A DNA stretch of 64,000 bases from Ailanthus altissimus (Eukaryota > Streptophyta > Magnoliopsida > Sapindales > Simaroubaceae). Location: assembly GCA_946807835.1 (NCBI GenBank), contig OX327683.1:33477001-33541000 (forward strand). The letters are read 5' to 3'. The notes beneath the pieces were generated by a model. That model searched no databases, was not told where the DNA came from, and worked only from the letters and a program-made list of their open reading frames with translations. Both the position numbers and the translations under genes were made by a program. Shown here in pieces: positions 12,832-24,119 of this stretch (position 1 is the stretch's first letter; the number at the start of each line of letters is the position of its first letter).

Positions 12832-13966
12832 AAATGACATCTTTGTCTCTTGAATTTGGCTATTTACCCAATTTTGTCTTTTTTTTTTTAAATTACCCAT
12901 ATTTGTTCCTCTTCGTTAGTCAATTGCCGTTAAATTAGATAGAAATACAATTATTTCTGTACAATATTTGTTTTACCTCTGATGATTATGCGCATATGCT
13001 CAAGTGTTAATTGTGTTTTCACATGTCAATAAAAAATTGATTATTGATAAAACTGGACACGTGGCATATTTGGTATAGGTTCATTTTTAATGTTATTTTT
13101 TAAATTGTTGTAAAATTTATTTTTAAAAATAAATTATTAAGATAAAAAATAGAAACCTCAACGGCAAAGACATTTGGTAGTGGCTCGCCACTGCCAATCA
13201 ACGGACTCTGACGATAAAAATGATCAAAATTTATATCATTGAACTCTATTTTTTGTGATCTACACAATGGTGTGATCAATTTTTGTTTTAATAAAAATAT
13301 CAAAAGATGACCAAATATGCAATAGGAACTATAAGAGGCGGCGACCACCGGTGGTACACATCACCGCTGCTCTGTTTAACGTGCATCGCTGGTGGCCGAC
13401 GTTCTTCTCCATGTAATGATGATGCACGTTAAACGAAGTGATATTGTACGTCGTTGCTGCTGCGTTTAATGTGCACCGCCGTGGCTGCCGCCCTCCTTTA
13501 CAAGAATTATGATGCACGTTAAACAATGCAACAATGACATGTACTGCAGGTGGCCGCCACCGCCTCTCATAGCTCCCATTGTATATTTAACCGTCTCTTG
13601 ATTTTTTTTTGTGTAAATAATTATTTCACCATTATGTAAATCACGAAAAATAGAATCCAATGATATAAATTTTGATAATTTTTATCATCGGAGTCTAATA
13701 GTCGGTAGTGGCGGGCTACCGTTGGACGTTTACTGTGATAGTGGTAGCCCACAGTAGAGTTTTATTCATTTATTTATTTAATAATTCATAATCATTTGAC
13801 ACGTGTCAAAGTATATGAATATTTTCTTATTAAGTTACAATTTTTTCTTTCAACAATAAGATTTAATAGTAATTGGACTAACAAAAAGGAACAAATTTGG
13901 GTAATTTAAAACAAAAGGGACAAAACTAGATAAATGGCCAAATTCAAAGGATAAAGATGTCCTTTT
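12832..13966. mobile_element. Long inverted-repeat non-autonomous element A
   Basis: The left end (GACATCTTTGTCTCTTGAAT, about 12836) and the right end, read as its complement (GACATCTTTATCCTTTGAAT), pair over more than 100 bases. They continue through ATTTGGCTATTTACC, AAATTACCCATATTTGTTCC and GTTAGTCAATTGCCGTTAAA. Inside, a second pair of inverted blocks carries AATAGAATCCAATGATATAA (right, about 13647) and its complement (left, about 13225). The GC-rich middle repeats words such as TTTAACGTGCAYCGC. No transposase frame exists, and the short minus-strand open frames inside are chance products of the palindrome. Elements B, C and D share this plan. Long terminal repeats suggest a Mutator-derived element, which is inference; no target-site duplication was confirmed. 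Confidence 0.85.
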
Positions 13967-14149
13967 CACAATAAAATATACAAAAATTGACAATCATCAA
14001 CACGTCTAAATATAATAATCATCGAAATAAAAAATAATTACATATAACAAACATCAACAATAATAAAAAAGCAAAAACACAAAAAAAAAAAATTGTAACA
14101 ACATTATCTGCTTAGTAATGTGATATGGTTTTGACAAGTCTTTTAATTG

Positions 14150-15860
14150 TGTCCATGTTGCTTGCATCAATTATAAGCATTCTTCAATCGTTCCTCCACT
14201 TGCGGTAGTATACATTTCTGTCTACGTCAATCAGATTGTTTACATACAATTAGAGGTTGTATATAAACATTCTACACCTTATCTAAAACAATATAATCTA
14301 ACAAATAGTTAACAAGATTGAGTGAATCGCCATATGCAACTACTAAAATTTCTAATATATAATAGAATGAACAAAGGCATGTCTGCACATGACAATATCA
14401 TGGTTACATGACAATTAGCAAAAGTTAAACTTCCTACAACTGCATGTCTCCACGGTTATGTTAACTATCTTAATCCTACTCTCACCATTTGCAACAAATT
14501 TTAAGTTGCCAATTAGATGAACTGACAATCTCATAGACTAATTCTTGTCATCTTGCGCTTTTAGACCTTATGGTTTACTCAGTGGTCAAGTGAGTTATAT
14601 TTTTTTTTGTAGCCTTTCTTTTATTATAAAATTAATTTTACGTTAACTCACATATCCATTCAACTAATGTAGTAATAGATAGGGTACAAAATTGCTTGGC
14701 CACTGTATTAATACTCTATATGTTATTAGTGGTCATGATATCATATTTTTTAAATGTGCCCATTAATTTGGCCTACTTGATGCAACTAACTTCCTCCTCT
14801 TCATATACTTAACTACCTTGGGGTTCATACATTATATGTTATTCATTTGGTTTTGAAAATTAGATAATCAATATACTTTTATAGAAATAAAATTTGCAGC
14901 TAGAAATTTGTCTTTTTTCTTATTTGAAGCTCACATTTTGTGATCAAATTCCCTTCAGGTAATAAATACACACTCTATGGTAGGTATTGGAAAATATTTT
15001 CTATATAGCATTTTCAATGCTAGCATATCGATTTGGTACAAAGATTATACTAATATCATAAATACACCAGTAATTTCTCTATAAATTATTTTTAAAAGGC
15101 ATCATTTTTAGAATCAACAATGCTCTATTTCAATGGATAAACCTAGTTGTTTTCATCTTCACAACTACAACAAATATGGAACCAAGATATAGGCTTTTTA
15201 AGAAAGTACCATCAACACAATCACTGGTTTAATGAAAAAGTAAAAACCTTAAATACAAGAATCCATTGGCAAAAAAAAAAAAAATCTTTCTTCAAATGAG
15301 TTATAGTTTATGGGTTCTCGTTTTCTACCATATAGTAATATGCCTAAAGTAGTCTAAATGAATGCTTTGGAATATCAGCTACTAATCTTAGTGCATGCTC
15401 TTTAGCTCGATAAATTGTCATGCATGTTAAATTCATACCAAATTCCGCAAGTACATCAACTTGGATCTCTTTTAGTCTATAAATTTTATTGACATTTGTG
15501 AATTTATTTTTTTATTATTGTAATAATAATTCAACTCTTATCTTGACGATGACCATTATGCAACCAATCTAACTGACATATGTGCTCTTTTTTTATTCTA
15601 TGCATGATAAAATATATTTGACAATCTGTGGATACAACACGAACTCGCCACTAACAACTTTCATTATCATATTTTACCTCAAACTGATCTTTTATGGACC
15701 TATAAACTTTGAAACTCTAATTACACTTTAATGCAAGTTGGCTAAGAGTATCGTATATTATCTTGTTAGGAAACAACTTCTCAACACTCTTTTCTATTCC
15801 TAAGCATGATACCCCATTTGATGGATTCAAGTTAGAAGGTGGTATTAAAGGGAGAAACTA
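14150..15860 (-). pseudogene. Decayed Mutator-type (MULE) transposase
   Basis: Reading the minus strand from 15860 downward, pieces of a MULE transposase appear in the correct order. The N-terminal region has FEVKYDNESC-x-WRVRVVST and KEHMCQLDW. The catalytic region has DCVDGTFLK (15196-15222), where the Asp of DGTF is the first catalytic acid, and IVDSKND (15101-15121). A block like the third conserved segment (RYASIENAI, CIYYLKGNL) follows. Last comes a C-terminal SWIM zinc finger with CSCRKF and CRH in one frame (14368-14450). Several stop codons and at least one frameshift, between DGTFLK and CEDENN, break it, so no functional protein can be made. It sits about 200 bases from element A, but no terminal repeats for this copy were identified. 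Confidence 0.85.
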
Positions 15861-17340
15861 AAATGTGTTATATAGTTTAAATTGTTGTCCTACTCATCCA
15901 AAGAGATTGGACATAAATCACAAATTGTTTCACTCTCTTGTATATGAATTATACATATCATCGATCTCTGACAAGTAGCCATGCCACCCTCTTCTATATC
16001 ATTTAACTTATCTGCTTCTTCATCATTATCTACATTACCACTGTTATAAATATTTTCATCTATCTAACTGTCATAATGAGAATGAGTTGGCTCATTATTG
16101 TATTTTATTGAAAAAATTGGTAGTCAACTATAATGTTAGTTGGAAACACAATATTTATTATTGTTGAGGTTGTGCTACTAAATTGGTTATTACTACTTAT
16201 GAACATAAAGTGATTATGATAAGTTTATTGGTTCTCTGCATGAGCTTATGTAATTTCATCACTTGTAATGTGTTTAAGATCCATATTAACATATAATGGT
16301 ACCAAATCTCTTCTATTAATTCCCATGAAAAATTACACATCTTAATCATTTCGGATAGTCAATGTATATAATTTATTATCATTATGGATATTGAAATTCT
16401 CATATTGACACTATATTGGTCAGAATTAACTTCAATTCTATAACAAATAATATTGTAAAATTATTGATAATTAACATTCTTAGGAATCGAAATACCGATA
16501 TTTTGGTGCCTAACATATCTCTCATGATAATTATTGGAGCTCTCCCACCTATCTCAAAAATTTACAAGCAATGACTCATTCTCTATAGTACCTATATAAA
16601 AAATTAAAAAATATAAAGAATTAGTTATTTAACACGATAGACCCATCGCGTTAATTTGCCTAACGCGATGGGCTATCTCATTGATTTGCCTCGCATGATA
16701 GGCCCATCTTGCCAATTTGCTTGGCAGATAGGCCTATCACGCTAACTTATAGAGTGCAGTTTTTTTTGATTTTTTTTCTTCATTTCATATGCAATTGGTC
16801 AACTTAATCCACATTACATAATGCATTTATTTTGAAAGACTTATAAATACTATACTTTTACATGCAAAAGAAATTTCATCTATATATAACATCTACATAA
16901 TTTAAATTAATATAAAAAATAAATATAAATTACAATAAAAAAGAAAAATATAACAATCTCACTTTTGCTACAAACGTACAATATATTATTGTTGAATGAT
17001 TTGTTTTGATTTCTCTAAGTCTCAAATGTATTTTTATTTTAAATATTATAACATTTAAATTAAAATTTAGAATGATGAGTTTCATATATAAAAAAACAAA
17101 AGTAATTTTATTTATTTACTAAGTATTTTATTACAAAAGTTAAAAGAGTTTTATAATTGGGTAAATTAGAAAATAACTCTAAAAAAATAGCTATTTACAA
17201 AAATTTTCCTATGTGAACAAATTGTACACATGTACAATATTGCAAGAAAATTAGTTTATGCATTATTAACAGACAATTAGACATGGGTTTCATAACTTTT
17301 GCTTTCCTAAATAAGCATTAGGCGGAACCTTTCATATTTC
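15861..17340. other. Flank of the MULE remnant
   Basis: Mixed composition and probably transposon-derived. Minus-strand residues upstream of the transposase (about 15870-16050) are acidic, with DDEEADKLNDIEEG, and may be its decayed N-terminal part. Apart from the minisatellite at 16632 I recognise nothing. Confidence 0.4.
16632..16748. repeat. 30-bp minisatellite with a perfect hairpin
   Basis: About four imperfect units of 29-31 bases each hold a GAT(A/G)GRCC-ATC-type block and most end in AATTTGCCT or a variant. Across units 1 and 2, CCCATCGCGTTA (16642-16653) pairs perfectly with TAACGCGATGGG (16661-16672) around a 7-base loop. It is GC-rich within AT-rich DNA. Confidence 0.8.
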
Positions 17341-17533
17341 ATCTTTGGCTACAAATATTCAAATTTTATTTGGTGTATGGTTTACTATAGTTTTATAGTT
17401 TAGGATTAACTTCATTAATCTTTCAGAAGAAAAAAAAAACAAGCAAAGTAGAAAAACATGAATCAGAGTCTTATTCATAATAATGATTATCTTGAGTGAC
17501 ATGCTTAATACAAGGTAATTATGATATTCTAAT

Positions 17534-17983
17534 TTACGATAAATTTGTAGCCATTGCTCCCGGTTCCCACTTGTGCACGAACATATCAACGTTGTTGGGT
17601 ATATCTTTCAAGTAAATCCCGTCATCTTTGGCAATCCAGATGCAGTCTTGGTAATTGCATTTCTCGAAAAGGGCAGCATTTCTCCAGAACACATCAAAAG
17701 CTTTATGAAGTCTGGCTTCTCTTTGACTCACGTAGCACCAAAAGAGTGTGGTTCCAAAGTAATTCGTGTTAAACCCCCAGTTAGTTTCAGTTCCGACGGT
17801 GAGATTGTGCATGCCAAGATCATCGTCGCCGGATTTGCAATGCACGAACAAGACCTTGTTGTTGCTCAATCCATTTACAACATGTACGTGCCATGCATCA
17901 GAAGCATTTGATAGGCTTATGGCTAGGGCAAGTACAACAAATAGTATCACACTAACACTGAGTTTATTTTTGAGGGAAGACAT
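17534..17983 (-). CDS. S-protein homologue 2 (plant self-incompatibility S1 family)
   Basis: Intronless, 149 residues from the ATG at 17981-17983. The open frame extends 12 codons further upstream but has no ATG there. Residues 1-28 are a signal peptide (VSVILFVVLALAISLS) likely cleaved near SNA-S. The mature protein starts WHVHVVNGLSNNK and has the four family cysteines at 49, 83, 109 and 114, WCYVSQRE, FDVFW and DDGIYLKDIPN. NLT at 60 is a glycosylation sequon. Family members are small secreted beta-sandwich proteins; the substrate or receptor here is unknown. Copies 2 and 3 share the SGDDDLGMH loop and the EPGAM/EQGAM tail, so they are closer to each other than to copy 1, yet they are on opposite strands. 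The proximal promoter is conserved among all three. Confidence 0.93.
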   Translation of the reverse strand: MSSLKNKLSVSVILFVVLALAISLSNASDAWHVHVVNGLSNNKVLFVHCKSGDDDLGMHNLTVGTETNWGFNTNYFGTTLFWCYVSQREARLHKAFDVFWRNAALFEKCNYQDCIWIAKDDGIYLKDIPNNVDMFVHKWEPGAMATNLS

Positions 17984-18110
17984 TGTTTCGGCTTTATGGA
18001 TAGAGACTGAAGTTGACAAACTATTGCTCTACTTATAAATTAAGAGTCTCTTATATAAGAGATAAGGACAGGTATTGAGCTTGTTAAAAATAGTAAGTAA
18101 TACGTACCTT
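17984..18110 (-). promoter_or_regulatory. Proximal promoter of S-protein homologue 2
   Basis: On the minus strand the order is ATTACTTACTATTTTTAACA, CTTATCTCTTATATAAGAGA, TTAATTTATAAGTAGAGCAA, TTTGTCAACTTC, then ATG. TATATAAG or TTTATAAG is the likely TATA box. The first and last blocks recur upstream of copy 3. Confidence 0.65.
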
Positions 18111-18210
18111 TTTTTTAAAAGTTTTAAATGGAAATAAAATATTTTCATTCATTAAAATATCTCATCCTTTGTCTTAAATCTTCCTCAAACTGCGCTTTTA
18201 GGAGTAATAA

Positions 18211-19100
18211 TTAAGGGATAGGATAATTTTATTCTAATATTTTAGATTAACAGACAACTTAATCTTAATTAGATTTAAATTACTTAATTTTATCTTAATT
18301 TATTACTTTTTATCGTCTATTTAGATAAAAAATTTAATTTTAATATAATTTTATTATTTTACCCTCAATAATAATAGACATATAAAAATGTAAAAATTTA
18401 TATGAATAGACACGTAATATAATATTATTTGTTGTAAATAACACGTTTTATCGTATAAGTAGTTATATTTTCAATATAATAAATTTAATCAATTAAAAAT
18501 AAAATCTGGCACTGTTATTGGAAACAGTGGTCAACAATCGATTGACTGTCGTTTTTTGACGATGGTGATAATAAAAAATGACTATTTTTGCCTTACATTG
18601 CCCCTTCGTTTAACAATAGCCGACGATGATTGCTGGCTCTCTCCACTTTTTTTTACCAATTTTGATCTTTTTTTTGTTAAAAATAATTTCACCACTATAT
18701 AGATTATAAAATATAGAGTTCAATGATGTAAAAATAATTTTTTTTTATTACCACCATTGTTGAAAAATAGGGGCCAACCACCGTTTTTCGGCAATAGTGC
18801 TAAAATTTGTTTTTAATTTATTAGATTTATTTTAGTAAAAATATAACTAATTACGCGATGACATGTGTTTGTTTGCAACAAATACTATTATAACATGTGT
18901 CTATTCACATAATTTTTCACGTTTTTACATGTTTGTTATTATTGGAGACAAAATAATAAAAATATATTAAAATTAAAATTTTCATCTAAATAGACAGCAA
19001 AAAATAATAAATTAGGGTAAAATTAATATTTTTAATTTAATCGAGGCAAAGTTGTTAATTAACATAAAATATTAAAATCATTTTATTCTTATCCCATAAA
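18211..19100. mobile_element. Long inverted-repeat non-autonomous element D
   Basis: The left arm from AAGGGATAGGATAATTTTAT (18213) pairs with the right arm ending TTATTCTTATCCCATAA (about 19083-19099) over roughly 230 bases. Matched blocks include AATTTATTACTTTTTATCGT, GTCTATTTAGATAAAAAATT and GAATAGACACGTAATATAAT. The centre carries the motif shared with A-C (right side: ACTATATAGATTATAAAATA then AGAGTTCAATGATGTAAAA, 18692-18733). No transposase frame is present. Confidence 0.85.
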
Positions 19101-19534
19101 GTAAATGCTGCAATATTTTGAATTTAAACCAGGGTAATGTAGTAAATTATATGCAGCACATTTTTGGTAGTCTTACCAAACCATTGACAAGATAAGATAT
19201 GTTATCTTTGGCAATGTTTTTTTTAATAGGATTTTTTTAGATAAAGTTTTATTTTATTGCCATTATGGACATTCTCAATTTAATGTCATATGTTTTACAA
19301 AAAATTATTAGTTAAGTATCTAAAATCAAATTTTTTTTAGGATAAAAACTCTAAAAAATTATTTTATCACTGAAACTATCATCTTATTTGAGTATCGAGG
19401 GGTCATCGTTGACTATCATTTTGACACCCACCCTTGACCAAGTACTTTCTTCATACTCAACAAATTCTTAAGTGTTTGAAGGCCTTGAAAAGCTGGACTA
19501 ACTTTGACTTTAAATACATATATACACACACACA
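19101..19534. other. AT-rich intergenic DNA
   Basis: No gene or clear repeat was recognised apart from a short (CA)n run just before the next element. Confidence 0.45.
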
Positions 19535-19712
19535 CGGTAAACTTTTTTTAATTTTTTTTTAAAGTTTTTAACTATTAATCTCATTGGTATAGATTCTTAA
19601 TTAAAAATAGTATTTATTGATCCCAACTTTATATCATTATATTACATGAGATTAATGAATAAAAATTTAAGTTATTATTTAAAGTCAAAATGTTAAGTTA
19701 AGATAACCCAAC
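19535..19712. repeat. Foldback MITE, GGGT-AACTTAAA family, copy 3
   Basis: From GGTAAACTTTTTTTAATT to GTTAAGTTAAGATAACC, with the internal GAGATTAATGAATAAAAATT block mirrored by TTTTTAACTATTAATCTCAT. It adjoins a short CA repeat. Confidence 0.7.
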
Positions 19713-20175
19713 TAAGGCTGGCAATAGGGTGGGTTGGGTCGGGGATGAAAATCCCTATCATCATACTTGAATAAGTTAAAAATTCTTATAACCTTTGTAT
19801 CCACAAATTAAATAGTTCTGTTTGGGGATAAGGATCTCCTTAATAAGATGGTACCCAAATTTATTTTTTTATTTTAAATATATTTTTTAAAATTATAATA
19901 ATACACTTTAATTAAAAAATATATATTTTTATTTTTTTTTAATTTTAAAATTTTGAAACAGGTTTGGGGGTAATAGCCCATCCCCCATGGGACCTCAACT
20001 CCATGAAGAATTTTATCAGGTCTAAACTTAACCCATATATATATACCTACATATTTTAAAAATAAATGTATTAATGAATTTGATGTTGTTTAAAGGCTTC
20101 AAAAAAATTTAATTATTTAAGTCCCATATTTAAAATTAATTGAATATTTAAAAAAAAAACTCTCTCTTTTATATG
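19713..20175. other. AT-rich intergenic DNA
   Basis: A short GC-richer segment (GGGTGGGTTGGGTCGGGGAT near 19727) is mirrored loosely by CCCATCCCCCATGGGAC near 19976. This suggests one more decayed foldback element. No gene was seen. Confidence 0.4.
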
Positions 20176-20391
20176 TATAAGAGAGAGGATATATCAACTG
20201 AAAATTTTAACCTAATAGTCTGACACAAATTTTGAGTAATTGATTCATGCATTTTGATAATTAGATTAAGTTTACAACTAATATCAACCCATCAACTTTT
20301 TCTACTATTAGATTGAAAAAAATTAATGACTCAAAATTTATATTAAAAATTTTAAATACAAAATTTAAGCTAATGGATCCTCACTCATATA
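20176..20391. repeat. Foldback MITE, diverged relative of the AACTTAAA family
   Basis: TATAAGAGAGAGGATATATC at the left and GGATCCTCACTCATAT at the right are partial inverted repeats. AAATTTTGAGTAATTGATTC is mirrored by AATTAATGACTCAAAATTTA inside. Confidence 0.6.
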
Positions 20392-21035
20392 ACTGCTTAT
20401 GAAAATCATTTAATTTCAAATTTGCAGTTTAATTTTAAAGAAAAAAAATCATTTTAATCATTAATTTTATTGATATATTTACCAACTTAATTTTTATGTT
20501 TTTAATATATGCCACATTAATCTTTGTAGGGACGAAAATGATAGTTGCTAAAAGATGAAAATGATAATAAAAAAAATCATAAACGTCTTTTCAAAAACTA
20601 ACATGATATATATTTAAAAAAAATAAATAAATTGGTATATATATATATCAATAAAAACAAGATCAAAATGGCATTTTTCCTAATTTTTATAAATTTTCAC
20701 TATAGTAATTGAACAAAACTATAATACTAAATTAACATTTCATTGAAAAAAAAGTAAGAAATGACAGCTTAAGTTTTCTTGTCAATTGTATGACAAGGAA
20801 ACATCTGCCGCATGTAAATTATTATCCACTCTGGTTGATTCAATATTTGCTTCGTCCTTTTTCAGGTCATAAAATTCAAACAGCAAGTTGACAACAAAAC
20901 CAAATGCAATTCTCAAATGAAGAAATTTGCATAAAACATATAATAAAAAGAAATGGTAAGTCATAAATATTATCTCACTATTTGAGAAATTCAACTAATT
21001 CTTGTTAAAATATTTTTCCAATGAAAAAAAATAAC
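20392..21035. other. Intergenic DNA upstream of S-protein homologue 3
   Basis: AT-rich. A minus-strand open frame at 20782-20994 has mixed composition (FYDLKKDEANIES) but no recognisable domain and no good splice context, so I do not call it a gene. Confidence 0.4.
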
Positions 21036-21158
21036 AGTTCTTACTTACTATTTTTAACATGTTTAATCTTGTACTCCTTATCTCTCACATAAGCATTCTC
21101 TTAAATTTAAAATAAGAACAGTATCTTTTCAACTTCATCCCTCCACAACGAAAGCAAT
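21036..21158 (+). promoter_or_regulatory. Proximal promoter of S-protein homologue 3
   Basis: TTCTTACTTACTATTTTTAA, CTCCTTATCTCTCACATAAG and TTTTCAACTTC occur in the same order and at similar spacing as in copy 2. The TATA-like part is weaker (TTAAATTTAAAATAAG). Confidence 0.6.
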
Positions 21159-21635
21159 ATGACCTCCCTGAAAATAAACGTGGTGATATTATTTTGTTTT
21201 GTTCTTGCTCTAGCCGTAAGCATATCACTAGCCCAACAATTTCCTTATGAGACTAAATGGCACGTACATGTCGTGAATGGATTGAGCAGCAACAAGATAT
21301 TGTTCGTCCACTGCAAATCCGGTGATGATGATCTCGGCATGCACGATCTCCCCGTCGGAGCTGAAACGAGTTGGAGTTTCCGTATGAATATCTTTGGAAG
21401 CACACTTTATTGGTGTTACGTGAGTCAAAGACAAGCGAAACTTCATGTCGCCTTTGATGTATTTTGGAGGGCTCCAGTAATTGCAGACAAATGCAATAGA
21501 ACAAACTGTATTTGGACTGCCAAAGATGATGGGATCTACTTAAAAAATATTCCTGAAAACATTGATGAGTTCTGGCACAAATGGGAACAGGGAGCTATGA
21601 CTTCAAATTATCATAAACTAGAATATAATAATTAA
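21159..21635 (+). CDS. S-protein homologue 3 (plant self-incompatibility S1 family)
   Basis: Intronless, 158 residues, on the opposite strand to the other two copies. Residues 1-25 are a signal peptide (VVILFCFVLALAVSISLA) likely cut before QQ. The mature protein has WHVHVVNGLSSNK, LFVHCKSGDDDLGMHDL, WCYVSQRQ, FDVFW and CNRTNCIW. Cysteines at 52, 86, 112 and 117 match the family pattern. It lacks the NLT sequon of copies 1 and 2 (DLP instead) but has NRT at 113. The C-terminus is about ten residues longer than in copy 2. It should be a secreted protein of unknown role, and no frame damage is visible. Confidence 0.93.
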   Translation: MTSLKINVVILFCFVLALAVSISLAQQFPYETKWHVHVVNGLSSNKILFVHCKSGDDDLGMHDLPVGAETSWSFRMNIFGSTLYWCYVSQRQAKLHVAFDVFWRAPVIADKCNRTNCIWTAKDDGIYLKNIPENIDEFWHKWEQGAMTSNYHKLEYNN

Positions 21636-22152
21636 GGTGCTGTGCTCATCTTGTAATAAGCTAATGAACGGAATTGTCAAGACCTTCAACGTAATTTTAT
21701 GTTCTAATTCTTTATTTTTCTTTTTTCCTTTACTAATTTTTTGATAGAGCTAGCAATTCTATGATATTTATCTCAAAATAATCGTAAGTCATACATATCA
21801 AATATATTGAAATTTCGGCCTAAGGGTGAAACCAAGATTTGAACTTTGAGGGGTCAAATTATAACATAAATTTTAAATTTAATAAAATAAAATAATATTT
21901 TTATTTCATGTCAATAATAAATGAACTGAAGAAAAAAAAATGTTAGTTTAAAATTTTAGCATAATTTTAAGAATTAGTAATGATGTATAGATTTCTAAAT
22001 TTTTAGTATTTTATTTCTAAAATTGATTAATTATAGATGATTTTCTCACAAAAAAAAATTAAACAAGAAATATATATTATATCATTCGTAAAAATAAATT
22101 TTATATCTTAAAATTAACAAATTAAAGTAAAAGAATCAAGATCAAGATCCAT

Positions 22153-22154
<2 letters not shown>
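21636..22154. other. AT-rich intergenic DNA
   Basis: 3' flank of S-protein homologue 3. Nothing else was recognised. Confidence 0.45.
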
Positions 22155-22198
<44 letters not shown>

Positions 22199-22199
22199 G
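22155..22199. repeat. (TA)n microsatellite
   Basis: An almost pure TA dinucleotide run of about 45 bases, interrupted once by TATGTA. Confidence 0.95.
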
Positions 22200-22717
22200 T
22201 TATAATAGTAACTTTTAAGTTAGGAAGAAGAGTTTAACACAAATTTAATTAAAAAATAAAATTACTAAGGTATAGTATTTCATAATTGTGAGTCTATTTA
22301 TATAAATTAAATTGAAAAAATTATTTTTTGCGTAGGAAATAAATTGCAAGTATAAAATTCATTTATAATAAGAAATAGATATATTTCATCTTCCATGTAG
22401 GAAAAAAATATAAGTATTAAAATTCTTTTGTATTAAGTACTACTTATAAATATTAAGTTCTTTTTATTAAGATAAGAGAATAAAGTTAAAAAAAATGTAA
22501 AAAATGGAGTTATTTCTAAATTAAAAATTATTTTTTATTAGAGAAATTTTAAAGTGGAGAAAGATGAGATATTACTTGAATATTAAATAATGTATTAAAA
22601 AATAAGTCTTTAATGTTATATGAACCATTATCTTAAATTAACAATTTAACCCACTAAATATAAAAATTTTAAAAGAATTTGAAGTTCAAAATAGGTATTT
22701 TAATACTAAAAAAATTA

Positions 22718-22721
<4 letters not shown>
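22200..22721. other. AT-rich intergenic DNA
   Basis: No feature was recognised. Confidence 0.45.
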
Positions 22722-22761
<40 letters not shown>

Positions 22762-22766
22762 TACAT
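22722..22766. repeat. (TA)n then (AC)n microsatellite
   Basis: About 29 bases of TA repeat are followed by AGACACACACATACATGCACAC. Confidence 0.95.
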
Positions 22767-23339
22767 GCACACAAATTTAAGAAAAATTATTACATAGCTT
22801 GAAGGGCCTTGACCCCTTTAGACATGTTGGAGTATGAATGAAGGATACAACTCGAAATGGTTGTCAAGGTGTGCTACACTGTCTTTGAGACTATTTCTAG
22901 TCCCACAAGATAATAATTTTGATGCAAAAGAGTTTGAATAACAGTATAATTTTCAGGATTCAATGACAATTAAAAATTGTAAGAGTGCACACTTTATTAC
23001 AATTTTTCTTAGACAACAAGTAATGACTATTGAATATGAAGTATGTAGATTGTAAAGAAATGAATCTAGGAATATAGATATTATATATATTTCTTTCATT
23101 TGAGATGTATTTGCAAAATATAAAGGAGAAGTGGCTCTTTAGAGAGACACTAAACATCTTTAAAGAGTCATAAAGCTCTTCACCATTGGGAGAAAGCTTC
23201 TTAAAGTAAGGATTTTAAGCACAAGCCCATACTATTGCATTTCAAGTGCCACTCATTTGGTTAGTACTCCAAATTGGATTTCTTTCTTGTTGGTTCGAAG
23301 TAATGCTCCTTTTATTTAGCTATAACCTACATTCTTTGG
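22767..23339. other. Unassigned, possibly LTR-derived
   Basis: Mixed composition without an open frame. It precedes a stretch that resembles an LTR end, so it may belong to the same remnant. I recognise no protein. Confidence 0.35.
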
Positions 23340-23800
23340 TTAAAGTGCTTATACAGCTTCTAAGAGATGCGTTCCCCTCTAAGGAATGTTGCCAAATCCC
23401 CTGTTGCTCATAAAATTGGCATTGGCCGAGGCATTGGAATCAGAATGTCAATGCCGGGGCATTGACATTGATACTGTTTATAATTCAAATATTCGAATTT
23501 TAAGCTTTTCCTTTACATACTTGGATATTTTAGACTTTATATAAATACCCTATTATGCTTAGGGTTAAATTAGAATATGAGGAACACTCTCAAAATACTA
23601 TACAATAAACTCTAGAGCTCTAAATTGAATTGTATCATTTCTTGATCTTCTAAGATCAATTCTCTTGTAATCAAACATCAAATAAGAGAGACTTGAATCC
23701 TTGATCCACCGTGGACGTAAACAATTTGCTGAACCACATATTTTGTGTCTTGGTATGGTAAATTTCTACTTTTCTCTATTGTCAATACTTAACTCTTAAA
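23340..23800 (+). mobile_element. Probable LTR remnant
   Basis: The run CTCTTGTAATCAAACATC, AATAAGAGAGACTTGAATCC, GATCCACCGTGGACGTAAAC and AATTTGCTGAACCACATA followed by TTTTGTGTCTTGGTAT is the kind of sequence found at the 3' end of plant LTRs. A TTTATATAAATACCC promoter-like segment lies upstream (about 23537). No partner LTR or internal domain was identified, so it may be a solo LTR or fragment. Confidence 0.45.
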
Positions 23801-24119
23801 TTTAGCTTGTCGTTCTTATTTGGATTGTTTTACCTACTTCATTGTTTGTATTATCTACGTATTTCGCTGCGTGTTAAACTCTACACAGGTTTATATAAGG
23901 CTTCGTATAATCATGTTGGATTTTCCATTAATTATGTCATTTGGGGATTTGAAAAATGGATGAGATTCCAATTACATAAGCGATTTCAATTGAAGAGATA
24001 ATGAGTTGGTAGTCGGGTAATGTGCTAGGAAATTTTCATGTTAAAATGAAGCTGGATGATACCAGGTATCCTGGGGCCTTGTTAACTTGAAGATTTGGCG
24101 ACAAAAGCTTATATTTTGA
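23801..24119. other. Unassigned
   Basis: A short plus-strand open frame (23807-24001) has no domain. Composition is slightly richer in G than the flanks. Confidence 0.35.

Noticed and set aside
13329..13660. Minus-strand open frames inside element A
   Set aside because: They arise from the palindromic GC-rich core, match no domain and are not conserved in elements B-D.
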